A stretch of 64,000 nucleotides of DNA from Bifidobacterium colobi. Lineage in GTDB: Bacteria > Actinomycetota > Actinomycetes > Actinomycetales > Bifidobacteriaceae. Below are positions 46,295 to 55,228 of the stretch, piece after piece. The notes beneath the pieces were generated by a model that was not told the DNA's origin, did no database searches, and saw only the letters and a list, made by a program, of their open reading frames with translations. How positions within the stretch are numbered: the first letter of the stretch is position 1; each line of letters starts with the position of its first letter. The stretch is from NCBI RefSeq assembly GCF_018555455.1, contig NZ_JAFEJU010000001.1, positions 310,001-374,000 on the forward strand, read 5' to 3'. Both the position numbers and the translations under genes were made by a program.

Positions 46295-48718
46295 ATGGCT
46301 TCATATCAACGTCGCGCACGTGCAGGCAGCAATGGCCCCGCCATTCGCAAGCCGCGCACCACTCAGAGCAAGACCGGTAAAGCCGCTCAAGACAGCGCAT
46401 TCACACCGGCAGCAGGCCGCAGCAGCGCAGGGAACAGGACGGATGCAAACAACCCGCGCAATACTCGCGGCACTCACACCAGCCACCGTGCCGGAGGCGC
46501 ACATGCCAGCCACCGCAACCATAAGAAGAACGGCGGCGGCAAGAACCATCGCGTACTGAAGTGGATACTGGGTATTTTCTTTGGCTTGATCGGCCTTGGC
46601 ATTGTAGGCGGCATCGGCTTGTTCGCCTACCTGTACATCACCACTGAGGTGCCGCAGCCGGAAAAGTTCGCGCTGGCGGAAAAAACCACCGTCTATTATG
46701 CGGATGGCACCACGCCGATTGGATCGTACGCCGAGCAGAACCGCGAAATCATCTCCTGCACCGATTTGCCGGATTACATCGGCAATGCCATTGTGGCTTC
46801 CGAGAACCGCACGTTCTATACGGATAAAGGCATCGACCTGAAGGGCATCGCCCGCGCCTTCCTGAACAATGTGACCACCGGCACCCGTCAGGGCGGTTCG
46901 ACGATCACCCAGCAGTACGCGGAACGCTACTATCTTGGCGAAACCACCTCGTATGCCGGTAAGGCACGCGAGGCCATTCTGGCGTTGAAGATTGCACAAA
47001 CCGAATCCAAGGACGAGGTGCTGTGCAACTACATGAACACGATTTATCTGGGTCGCAACTCCTACGGCATTCAGGCCGCCGCCAAAGCGTATTTCAATAA
47101 GGACGCCAAGGATTTGACGCTGCCCGAGGCCGCCATGCTGGCCGGCATCATCCCCGCCCCGTCCACATGGGATCCGGCCGATAATCCGACCATCGCCAAG
47201 CAGCGTTTCAAGCGCGTGCTGAACATCATGCAGGAAGACGGCTATATCACCGCCAAGGAGCATAAGGCCGCACAGTTCCCCGAAACCGCGGCCGTGGCCC
47301 AGCAGAACGAGTATCAGGGTCCGAACGGCTACCTGCTCACCATGGTGCAAAGCGAATTGGTGAAATCCAAGGCCTTCACCAAGGAGGATCTGGATACTGG
47401 CGGCTACAAGATCGTGACCACCATCGATAAAGCCAAGCAAGACGTGATGCAGTCCGTGGGCGATACGCGTATCAACGGTATGCCGGACTCCCTGCAGGTG
47501 GGCGGTATTGCCGTGGAACAGAAAACCGGCGCGGTGATCAGCGTGTACGCCGGCTCGGACTATCTCACCAAGCCGCTCAATAACGCCAATCAGGCGGTGT
47601 TCGAACCTGGTTCCACCATGAAGCCGTTTGCTTTGCTTGGCACCGCGCAGGAAGGCGTGAATTTCGACACGAAGTTCAACGGCAATTCACATCAGCATTT
47701 CCAGGGCCTCGATCAAGAGGTGAACAACGCTCTGGAAATCAACTGGGGCACGATCAACCTGTATCAGGCCACCGCTAACTCGGTGAATACCGTGTTCATG
47801 AACGTCAACGAGCATTTGACGCCGCAGCGCACTGCGAAAATCGCCCATGAGGCTGGTATTACCGGCGACATCGATGCGTCCTCGCCGTATAACGTGCTGG
47901 GCATCAATGCGCTGACGGTCTGGGATTTGGCGCAGGGCCATTCGACCATTGCCAACAACGGCGTGAAGAATACGCTGCACATGGTGTCCCAGGTGCTGGA
48001 TGCGAACGGCAAGAACCTGTACAAGGCACCGAATGAGAACAAGCAGGTGTTCGATGCCAATGACTGCTACTTGGTGCAGAAGGCTATGCAGGGAACGACG
48101 ACCACCGGTACCGCGGCTGGCGTGTCCGCATCGTTGGGCGGCCGCCAGGTGGCCGGTAAGTCGGGTACTGCAAATGATGAGTTGGCGGCTTCGTTCGTTG
48201 GCTATACGCCGAGCCTGCTCAATGTGTGGGCTATTTGGAATCCTGATTCCGATGGCAATCCGCAGGTGGTGCCGGCGTTCGGCGGCTATGGTGTGACCTC
48301 CACCGGCTACCCGGCTCATCTGTTTACCGAATACATGTCGCAGGCGCTGAAGGGCACGGCTGTCGAGCAGTTCAACACTGCCAAGGACACCGGTAAGATC
48401 GGTGGCCCGGATGGTACGTGGGGTCTGGGTTCAGGTTCTTCGTCCAAGTCCTCTACGAATGATCCGAAGTCCACCACCGAAGGTGATGCGAACGCAAACG
48501 CCAACTCCGGCACCGATTCCAGCTCGAACGGTAATTCGGCAACGCAGGAATTCGCCCAGCAGTGCCTTGCCAACCCGAGCTATTCCACCGAATGCCCGAA
48601 CTATCCGGGGAATAATTCCAGCGGCGGCAATGGCGATGGCAATACCAACGGCACTACCAATAACGGCAACACTGATTCGGGCGGCGACACCACAAATCAG
48701 CAGTCGAACAGTCAGTAG
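46295..48718 (+). CDS. Class A penicillin-binding protein (GT51 plus transpeptidase)
   Basis: This bifunctional peptidoglycan synthase of about 807 residues has a basic cytoplasmic N-terminus (about 90 residues) and one membrane helix near 90-112. The GT51 glycosyltransferase follows (E170 in SENRTFYTDKG, and GGSTITQQYAERYYL), then the transpeptidase with S440-T-M-K443 in EPGSTMKPF, S496-V-N498, and K622-S-G-T in AGKSGT. The C-terminal ~110 residues are Asn/Ser/Gly-rich and probably disordered. The ATG at 46295 is inferred from the protein layout; its ribosome site is weak. The gene is divergent from the SRP RNA and ends at a strong terminator. Confidence 0.95.
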   Translation: MASYQRRARAGSNGPAIRKPRTTQSKTGKAAQDSAFTPAAGRSSAGNRTDANNPRNTRGTHTSHRAGGAHASHRNHKKNGGGKNHRVLKWILGIFFGLIGLGIVGGIGLFAYLYITTEVPQPEKFALAEKTTVYYADGTTPIGSYAEQNREIISCTDLPDYIGNAIVASENRTFYTDKGIDLKGIARAFLNNVTTGTRQGGSTITQQYAERYYLGETTSYAGKAREAILALKIAQTESKDEVLCNYMNTIYLGRNSYGIQAAAKAYFNKDAKDLTLPEAAMLAGIIPAPSTWDPADNPTIAKQRFKRVLNIMQEDGYITAKEHKAAQFPETAAVAQQNEYQGPNGYLLTMVQSELVKSKAFTKEDLDTGGYKIVTTIDKAKQDVMQSVGDTRINGMPDSLQVGGIAVEQKTGAVISVYAGSDYLTKPLNNANQAVFEPGSTMKPFALLGTAQEGVNFDTKFNGNSHQHFQGLDQEVNNALEINWGTINLYQATANSVNTVFMNVNEHLTPQRTAKIAHEAGITGDIDASSPYNVLGINALTVWDLAQGHSTIANNGVKNTLHMVSQVLDANGKNLYKAPNENKQVFDANDCYLVQKAMQGTTTTGTAAGVSASLGGRQVAGKSGTANDELAASFVGYTPSLLNVWAIWNPDSDGNPQVVPAFGGYGVTSTGYPAHLFTEYMSQALKGTAVEQFNTAKDTGKIGGPDGTWGLGSGSSSKSSTNDPKSTTEGDANANANSGTDSSSNGNSATQEFAQQCLANPSYSTECPNYPGNNSSGGNGDGNTNGTTNNGNTDSGGDTTNQQSNSQ

Positions 48719-48740
48719 CGCGTGAACGCACTGGCACAGT

Positions 48741-48779
48741 AAAGGGCTTCCTGCTTTCTCGCAGAGCAGGAAGCCCTTT
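48741..48779 (+). terminator. Terminator of the PBP gene
   Basis: AAAGGGCTTCCTGCT (48741-48755) pairs perfectly with 48765-48779 around a 9-base loop. The right arm ends in TTT, followed by GCAT. Confidence 0.85.
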
Positions 48780-48852
48780 GCATAGGCGCGCACATATCAC
48801 GCGTCTATCAATCGTGCGCCTATCGAACTGGTGATGCCAGTCATGCGGCAGT

Positions 48853-48902
48853 GCAACGCAAAGCGCCCGTCAGCGATCATGCTGGCGGGCGCTTTGCGTT
48901 GC
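48853..48902. terminator. Long hairpin downstream of leuA
   Basis: GCAACGCAAAGCGCCCG pairs perfectly with CGGGCGCTTTGCGTTGC, with an inner CAGC/GCTG extension. It begins 26 bases after the leuA stop on the minus strand. There is no strong T-tract. Confidence 0.7.
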
Positions 48903-48927
48903 ATTACCGATTATCTACCGTTACCCT

Positions 48928-50844
48928 TCAGCGGGTGCGACGGGAACGGTTGATGGCGGAGATGATAGCCTTCAGTGCGCTGGTGGTGATGGACGAATCG
49001 ATGCCCACGCCCCAGACGATCTGTGCGTCATCGGCCTCGCCGACCTGGCATTCCACGTAGGAGGCTGCCATAGCGTTGGTGCCCACGGACATCGTGTGCT
49101 CCACGTAGTCCATGATGGAGGCATCCACGCCGAAGTTGGAGATGGCGTTGAGGAAGGCGGCGATCGGACCGTTGCCCATGCCGGAGACCTCACGCTCCAC
49201 CGGCTCATCCACGCCCACGTTCACGCCGCGGTCGAGCACGCGAGCCTTGAGCACGGTGTCGGAGCCGTCTTCACCGGAGCTGATGGACACCTTGAGCAGC
49301 TTCAAGCGGCCCCACGGAGCCAGTGAGGAGTCGTGGGTATCGCCCACGACCACGCCGGCGGCGGTCATGCCGGACTGTTCCACCGGCAGATACTCGTCCT
49401 TGAACAGACGCCAGATATCCTCGTCCTTGACTTCCTTCTTGGTGTCGTCCGCGTACTTCTGCACGATCTTGTCGAACTCCACCTGCAGGCGCTTCGGCAG
49501 ATCGAGGTTGTGGTTGGTCTTCAACAGGTAGGCCATGCCGCCCTTGCCGGACTGGGAGTTGACGCGGATGATGGCCTCGTAGGTGCGGCCGATATCCTTC
49601 GGGTCGATCGGCAGGTACGGCACCAGCCACACGAAGTTGTCGAGATCGGCGCCAGCACGCTCGGCGGCCACCTGACGGGCTTCGAGACCCTTCTTGATGG
49701 CGTCCTGATGAGAGCCGGAGAAAGCGGTGAACACGAAGTTGCCCGCGTACGGGTGACGCTCGGAAATCTTGATCTGGTTGCAGTACTCGACGGTCTTGCG
49801 GATTTCCGGCACGTTGGAGAGGTCGAGCTGCGGGTCAAGACCCTGGGTGAGCATGTTGAGGCCGAGCGTAACGAGATCCACGTTACCGGTACGTTCGCCG
49901 TTGCCCAGCAGGCAGCCTTCCACACGGTCGGCACCGGCGAGCACGGCCAGCTCGGTGGCGGCCACGCCCATGCCTTCGTCGTTGTGCGGGTGCAGGGAGA
50001 GCACCACGGCGTCACGATCGTCCAGATGGGTGGACACGTATTCCACTTCGTCGGCGAACACGTTCGGCGTGGTCATTTCCACGGTGGCCGGCAGGTTGAT
50101 GATCATCGGATGCTCGGGGGTGGGCTTAATCACGCCGATCACGGCGTTGCACACCTCGACGGCGTACTCCGGCTCGGTACCGGTGAAAGATTCCGGCGAG
50201 TACTCGTAGTACAGGTCGATGCCCTTGGCTTCGGATTCAAGGTCCTTGCACAGTTCGGCGGCATCGGTGGCGAGCTTCTTGATCTCTTCCTTGTTCTTGC
50301 GGAACACGACCTCGCGCTGCAGCACGGAAACGGAGTTGTAGAAGTGCACGATGGCGCGCTTGGCACCCTTCAAAGCCTCGTAGGTGCGGCGAATCAGGTG
50401 CTCGCGGCACTGAGTCAACACCACGATGGTCACGTCATCCGGAATCAGTTCACGCTCGATAAGCATGCGGATGAAGTCGAAGTCGGTTTCGGAAGCGGAC
50501 GGGAAGCCCACCTCAATCTCCTTGAATCCCATGGAGACCAGGAGATTCCAGAAGCGCAGCTTACGCTCGGAATCCATTGGGTTCACGAGAGCCTGGTTGC
50601 CGTCGCGAAGGTCGACCGAGCACCAGCGCGGCGCACGCTGCAGTCGCTTACCCGGCCAAGTGCGCTCCGGGTAATCAAACGGGACCTGCTTGTCGTATGC
50701 CACGTACTTGTTGTAGGGCATGCGGCTGGGCTTCTGCGGATCGCCGATGAATCGTGCCGGAGGCAGCAGCGGGTCGTTGTTCCCCCCATTGGATGCCGCA
50801 GCGACTGCCGCGAGATCAAAAACAGATGATTGATCCTGACCCAT
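48928..50844 (-). CDS. leuA: 2-isopropylmalate synthase
   Basis: This 638-residue enzyme commits 2-ketoisovalerate to leucine synthesis. The metal-binding barrel shows WCSVDLRDGNQALVNPM and VLSLHPHNDEGMGVAATE. The C-terminal regulatory domain, which gives leucine feedback, is present (about residues 500-638). The length matches the long actinobacterial LeuA group. AAAGGAGG precedes the ATG. I see no leucine leader peptide or T-box in the 280 bases before it. Confidence 0.96.
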   Translation of the reverse strand: MGQDQSSVFDLAAVAAASNGGNNDPLLPPARFIGDPQKPSRMPYNKYVAYDKQVPFDYPERTWPGKRLQRAPRWCSVDLRDGNQALVNPMDSERKLRFWNLLVSMGFKEIEVGFPSASETDFDFIRMLIERELIPDDVTIVVLTQCREHLIRRTYEALKGAKRAIVHFYNSVSVLQREVVFRKNKEEIKKLATDAAELCKDLESEAKGIDLYYEYSPESFTGTEPEYAVEVCNAVIGVIKPTPEHPMIINLPATVEMTTPNVFADEVEYVSTHLDDRDAVVLSLHPHNDEGMGVAATELAVLAGADRVEGCLLGNGERTGNVDLVTLGLNMLTQGLDPQLDLSNVPEIRKTVEYCNQIKISERHPYAGNFVFTAFSGSHQDAIKKGLEARQVAAERAGADLDNFVWLVPYLPIDPKDIGRTYEAIIRVNSQSGKGGMAYLLKTNHNLDLPKRLQVEFDKIVQKYADDTKKEVKDEDIWRLFKDEYLPVEQSGMTAAGVVVGDTHDSSLAPWGRLKLLKVSISSGEDGSDTVLKARVLDRGVNVGVDEPVEREVSGMGNGPIAAFLNAISNFGVDASIMDYVEHTMSVGTNAMAASYVECQVGEADDAQIVWGVGIDSSITTSALKAIISAINRSRRTR

Positions 50845-51126
50845 TGTTCCTCCTTTTCTTGTGTTACGCGCGAAGTCTGCTGTATTGGCTTTGTCAAGAA
50901 CTTCGCGGATTTGTTAATGTGCACGAAACATCCTACAAGCCGGCTAGGGCAACACCCGCGAAAACCGCCGTATTGTGGCGGATTCTCCAGACTTGCGCCC
51001 AGTTTCTTATCAATCGCGCTCATTATTGCGCCAAGGCATGTGCTCTATGCTCTCACAAGGCTACAGTTGAGGTACAGCCGCAGCAGTACTGCCGCAGCCG
51101 AACCGATTGCCAAGGAAGTCGCGCCT

Positions 51127-53613
51127 ATGATCTGCCCAAAGTGCCATGCCACGAACGCTGACGATAATGCCTTCTGCGATGTGTGCGGCAATCGATTAGC
51201 CGCTGCCCCTGCCCAATCAGCACCAACTGCACCAGCGGCTCCTGCACCGGCACCATCTGCGGTACCTGCACCATCTGCGGTACCACTGCCCGGAGCTGCA
51301 ACCCCACTGCCATCCGCAGCTCCGGTACCGCTGTCCCCCACAGCTCCGGTTCCCGGTCCGAACAGTGCCGCAGTGCCGCCGGTTCCGATGCCGCAAGAAT
51401 TTACTACCGCAGTGCCAGAGCCACCTATCGCAACGCCGGCAGCACCAAGCATGATGGCTATGGATGGCACGGTTGTGGATTCACCCTCACCCGCTGTACA
51501 GTCCGCATCCACTGCACAGTCCGCGCCCGCAGCGCCTGCTACCAATACTGCTGCCAGTACCGCAGCCGCTAGTGCCACAGTCAAGGCATCATCACCCTTG
51601 AATAAGCGCCTCATCATTGTTCTTGCGGCTGTGCTTGCGGCTCTGGTGGTCACTGGTATCGCGCTGTTCGTGACTTATCGCATGGAGGTGTGGGGCGGTA
51701 AAACCTTACCGGATACCAGTGCGATTGCGCAGGATACTGTCAGCAAGTCCGGCAAGAACAAGTCCAGGGTGAAGGCCAAAGATGTGACCGCTGCTCTGGA
51801 AAACAAGGGATTCACGGTGAAATCGGAGCCAGTGTTCTCCGGCGAAGAATCCGGCACATTCCTGGGTTATCAGGGTCTTCAGGCCGGCACTCGCGTGAGC
51901 ACTGGGCAAACCATCGTAGTCAGGGAATCCGCAGGCCCTGGCGTGCCGAAGAACACACTCGGTCAGCAGGCGCAGAAAGTGACGCAAACGCTCGCCAGTA
52001 TGAATGTGCCAGTGCACTACAAAAAGGTGTATGTGTCTGACACACAGAAGAATCCCGAGGGCTCGGTGGTAGCCACGCAACCGGCGGCCGGTCAGGCGGT
52101 CGCCAAGGATTCCAAGGATGATGGCATCTACGTGGGCGTGGCCACCAAGGCCGATGCAGACGCGCTGCCACTTGATGTGATGGGCAAAAGCGTGGATGAG
52201 GTGAAGGCACAGCTCGAAACCCAAGGCCATAGCGTGACTGTGAAAAAGCATTTCTCGTCCAAGCAGTACGTGGGCAAGGTTTCAGGCGCTTCTCCGGAGC
52301 CCGGCTCAGCATTGAGTGTTGGCGAGGACGTGGTGTTGTATCACGGGATCGATGCGTCTCAGATGAAGGAGGCGTTTACTGATCCAAATACCATAGGATA
52401 TTCTCCGGTAGATGACATGACCAATAATCCCATGGCTGGTATGACGATTGCAGTAGATGGCCAATGGTGCACTAATGCCGGCGATTGCATCACTATTGAG
52501 CAACACGAGGTGGTTTCTGGCGGCAGTAAGAATACTGATTATGGTGAATTCGGCGCAAAGCTCATTGCCTGCGATGCAGTGCAACAGCTGTTCTGCAGCA
52601 ACCCGAAGGGCGACTATCTGGTTGAGCAGGATTACGGCGCATTCGAACTGTTCCCACATGCAAGCTTGACAAGCTACTGGTCCAACGGCACGATGTATAG
52701 CAATGCCACCCCTGATTTCAATAGACCTTCCACCGGCGAATACCATATGCAGGATTTGTTCCTTGTGGTACCTACCGGCTCTGATTTGAAGGGGCTGGAA
52801 AGCAAGGGCTACTTCGATAAGGATGCTTTAGCTGCGGCGGCCAAGCAGAAGGCCGTGGATACGAGTCGCCCGTTTATCCTCTGGCGCGACCCCTCACAGT
52901 ACAAGACCACCACAGCCCCGTATGCTCTCGGCAAAGTCAATCCGTTCGTGCCATACAACGGGTACAACGGCAGCAAGGACGACATCGTCAAGATGAAGCC
53001 CGCCCCCAGCGATAGCAACGCCTACTACCTTGTGGAAGCAACCGAACCAGACTGGCAAAACCTGCCCGATGCGGACGTCAAGGCACCGGCGTCCAAGGAT
53101 TCCACGAAATCAGAATCCTCCGCCAAAACCAACACCGCACTGTTCAAGAAGATCGCCAACCAATATCGCTTCTTCTCCACCGGCGAGGGCTCACAGTGGG
53201 TTGATCTGACAGTAAAGGACGACGGTACTTTCACCGGCGAAGTCAACGAGGCGGACACCAGCGGCGGCGACCCAGTGGCCACGGCCCCGCGCGTCACCTA
53301 TCCGTTCCACGGCAAGTTCTCGTCCATCAAGGCGAACAAGGCCAGCGGCTATGACATGGGATGCGATGCGTCGTCGTTCGGCTGGGATGGCAAAACATAC
53401 CAATACACGGATGGCATCGGCATCGTGCCATGTGGCACATGGCACTGGTACCCGGCCAATACGCCGTTCTCTTCAATGACATCAGGCAGTGTGGCGCAAC
53501 AGGGATTATCCATTCGAGACGCGGCCAACGCAGAGGAATCTTCGTATCCCAACGTACTGCTGTATGACGAGTCCGCCAAGGCATCGGCGTTCATTCCGTA
53601 TACCCAGCAGTAA
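51127..53613 (+). CDS. Zinc-ribbon, PASTA-like membrane protein, paralogue 1
   Basis: This protein of about 828 residues starts with a zinc ribbon (CPKCHATNADDNAFCDVCG, residues 3-21). A Pro/Ala-rich linker reaches about residue 158, then a membrane helix (about 160-184). The outside part has two or three PASTA-like repeats (for example KDVTAALENKGFTVKSEPVF and GKSVDEVKAQLETQGHSVTV, each followed by a GS- or GT-type strand). A unique middle follows, then a C-terminal beta domain with cysteines. The layout suggests a cytoplasmic zinc sensor or docking module linked to an extracellular peptidoglycan-binding array without a kinase domain. It shares most of its length with the protein at 55229-57817. 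Its function is unknown. Confidence 0.82.
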   Translation: MICPKCHATNADDNAFCDVCGNRLAAAPAQSAPTAPAAPAPAPSAVPAPSAVPLPGAATPLPSAAPVPLSPTAPVPGPNSAAVPPVPMPQEFTTAVPEPPIATPAAPSMMAMDGTVVDSPSPAVQSASTAQSAPAAPATNTAASTAAASATVKASSPLNKRLIIVLAAVLAALVVTGIALFVTYRMEVWGGKTLPDTSAIAQDTVSKSGKNKSRVKAKDVTAALENKGFTVKSEPVFSGEESGTFLGYQGLQAGTRVSTGQTIVVRESAGPGVPKNTLGQQAQKVTQTLASMNVPVHYKKVYVSDTQKNPEGSVVATQPAAGQAVAKDSKDDGIYVGVATKADADALPLDVMGKSVDEVKAQLETQGHSVTVKKHFSSKQYVGKVSGASPEPGSALSVGEDVVLYHGIDASQMKEAFTDPNTIGYSPVDDMTNNPMAGMTIAVDGQWCTNAGDCITIEQHEVVSGGSKNTDYGEFGAKLIACDAVQQLFCSNPKGDYLVEQDYGAFELFPHASLTSYWSNGTMYSNATPDFNRPSTGEYHMQDLFLVVPTGSDLKGLESKGYFDKDALAAAAKQKAVDTSRPFILWRDPSQYKTTTAPYALGKVNPFVPYNGYNGSKDDIVKMKPAPSDSNAYYLVEATEPDWQNLPDADVKAPASKDSTKSESSAKTNTALFKKIANQYRFFSTGEGSQWVDLTVKDDGTFTGEVNEADTSGGDPVATAPRVTYPFHGKFSSIKANKASGYDMGCDASSFGWDGKTYQYTDGIGIVPCGTWHWYPANTPFSSMTSGSVAQQGLSIRDAANAEESSYPNVLLYDESAKASAFIPYTQQ

Positions 53614-53677
53614 TGCAGTCCGATACCGACTGCGATTGTGCCGCAGTTCTGGCTGGCCATATCACGAGCACTGTCAG

Positions 53678-53724
53678 CGTACGTTGCTCCAGATGACCCA
53701 TGATTTCCTCTGGAAAAACGTACG
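53678..53724. terminator. Hairpin between two convergent genes
   Basis: CGTACGTT (53678-53685) pairs with AACGTACG (53717-53724), with an inner CCAGA/TCTGG stem. It shares TCAGCGTACGTT with the hairpin at 1145. It lies between the convergent zinc-ribbon and phosphoesterase genes. Confidence 0.5.
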
Positions 53725-53774
53725 GTTACGGTAGCTCACGCCTTCAAATCAGACGTTCCCATCGGATAGCACCT

Positions 53775-55133
53775 CTACCGTCTGCCAACCAGCGAGCGCA
53801 CTGTGGCGAGGAAGCCAAGGCTGAGCGCGCCGGCGAGCACTGCGAACACTTGCGGGCGACGCAGTTCGTTGCGCAGACTTACCGCACCGGTCACACAGTG
53901 ATCCTCGAACCAAACGCGTACTTCGTTGCTGGAGTAGCGCCCGACAAGCTCACCCCACGTGAGCATGCGCGTCACATAACCGGCCGGATTGCTTTCATGG
54001 AATTCAAACAGCCGGATGCCGCGGTAGCGGGACTTCGGACCATAGCATTCGAAACCGCAGGTCGGCGCATAGCCCAAGTCGAGGCCGTGCACATGGCCTA
54101 CGAACGCATTCTTATGATCATGGCCGCAGAACAGCGCGAAGTAGCCGCCGGCGGCATTCAAAGCGGCGACCTCGCCCACGTTCTCATCCGCACAGCCAAT
54201 GGCTTCGCCCAATCGCGAACCCGGACGGCACACCTCGTGGTTGAGCACATAGCAGTGGCCTTCATGCGTGCGCGCGCCTTCCACGGCGTTCGGTGTCCAC
54301 GCAGGTACTTCCTTCAGGCAGTCGTAGAACTCCTGCGGTGGGATGTGCTGGAAAGCGATGGCCGGCACCGGTTTGCCATCGCCGTTGCGCGCACCGAGCT
54401 CATCCTGCACGGTACCGAGCCATTCGAGCGCTTCCGGCGTGGGCGTGCCATACCCATCGGAATCAGCCAGGTCAAGGCCACGGGAATTGACCACATACGC
54501 GGGGTATTGCGCATCGTTCTCTTCCGGTTTGCCGGCATAATCGCCGGAGTTCACCATCATCACCGCCATGGCCACGCGCCCTGAGTCATCAGATGCCTCA
54601 ATGGGCAGTGCGAACGTACCGGGCTCGAGACTGTCTGAAGGGTTGAGGCAGCCGGCGAATTCACGATAGATGTCATCCTGTTCGTCGGCCAAGATGCCGC
54701 ACTGAAAATCATGATTGCCATACGTGGCGGAAAACGGTACCTGAGCTTCCACAATCGGGCCGAGGAAACCAGCAAAGGTGCGACGAACCTTATCGCGGGT
54801 CTGGTCCATAAGCTCGTCCATCGTGGGCGCATCAGGATGCTCGGCATCTTTGGTGAAGCGCCGCTTGACGCCGCGCAGTTTCGCTTCGACTGCGGTCACC
54901 GCGCGCACGCGGGCGCCCGGTTCCTCACCGCGGCGGCGCAGGAAGGTGTCGATGTAGGCGGGATCGTACCCGCGGATCTGATCGCCAGTGAACACTACCA
55001 AATCAGGATCGGCTTTACGGATGGCCTCGCGGATGAGGCGAATGGTGTCAGGTTGCACGTCGGGGCCGTCTTGCACATCGGCCATTTGCAGCACACGGAA
55101 GCTGCCGTCTTTGCGGAATCGCAGGCTTGTCAT
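53775..55133 (-). CDS. Metallophosphoesterase (calcineurin-like)
   Basis: This 452-residue protein has the calcineurin-like metal-binding series: FRVLQMADVQDG (DxH variant with Gln), DLVVFTGDQIRGYDP (GDxxx), ATYGNHDFQCG (GNHD), and GHDHKNAFVGHVHGLDLGYAPT (GHxH) near the C-terminus. No signal peptide is seen at the N-terminus, but the last ~25 residues are hydrophobic and end in LVGRR, so it may be membrane-attached. The family includes phosphodiesterases and lipid phosphatases. It lies between the two paralogous zinc-ribbon proteins. Confidence 0.9.
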   Translation of the reverse strand: MTSLRFRKDGSFRVLQMADVQDGPDVQPDTIRLIREAIRKADPDLVVFTGDQIRGYDPAYIDTFLRRRGEEPGARVRAVTAVEAKLRGVKRRFTKDAEHPDAPTMDELMDQTRDKVRRTFAGFLGPIVEAQVPFSATYGNHDFQCGILADEQDDIYREFAGCLNPSDSLEPGTFALPIEASDDSGRVAMAVMMVNSGDYAGKPEENDAQYPAYVVNSRGLDLADSDGYGTPTPEALEWLGTVQDELGARNGDGKPVPAIAFQHIPPQEFYDCLKEVPAWTPNAVEGARTHEGHCYVLNHEVCRPGSRLGEAIGCADENVGEVAALNAAGGYFALFCGHDHKNAFVGHVHGLDLGYAPTCGFECYGPKSRYRGIRLFEFHESNPAGYVTRMLTWGELVGRYSSNEVRVWFEDHCVTGAVSLRNELRRPQVFAVLAGALSLGFLATVRSLVGRR

Positions 55134-55162
55134 GCTTCCTCAGTGTAGAAGCGCAATAGCAA

Positions 55163-55214
55163 AGCGGCCGGAGTGATGTATCAGTCCTTCACTGATTCAT
55201 CGCTCCGGCCGCTG
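55163..55214. terminator. Long hairpin after paralogue 2
   Basis: AGCGGCCGGAG and CTCCGGCCGCT form an 11-bp stem, with an inner TGA(T)/(A)TCA-rich loop of about 30 bases. It begins 15 bases downstream of the second zinc-ribbon gene on the minus strand. Confidence 0.65.
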
Positions 55215-55228
55215 TAGTGCCATGCCGA

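Noticed and set aside
46301..47440. Open frame of 379 codons opposite the penicillin-binding protein
   Set aside because: Antisense shadow with no ribosome site and no domain; the plus strand has all class A PBP motifs.
50845..51126. T-box or leader peptide before leuA
   Set aside because: No run of leucine codons, no specifier-loop or T-box consensus, and no terminator-antiterminator pair is seen on the minus strand here.
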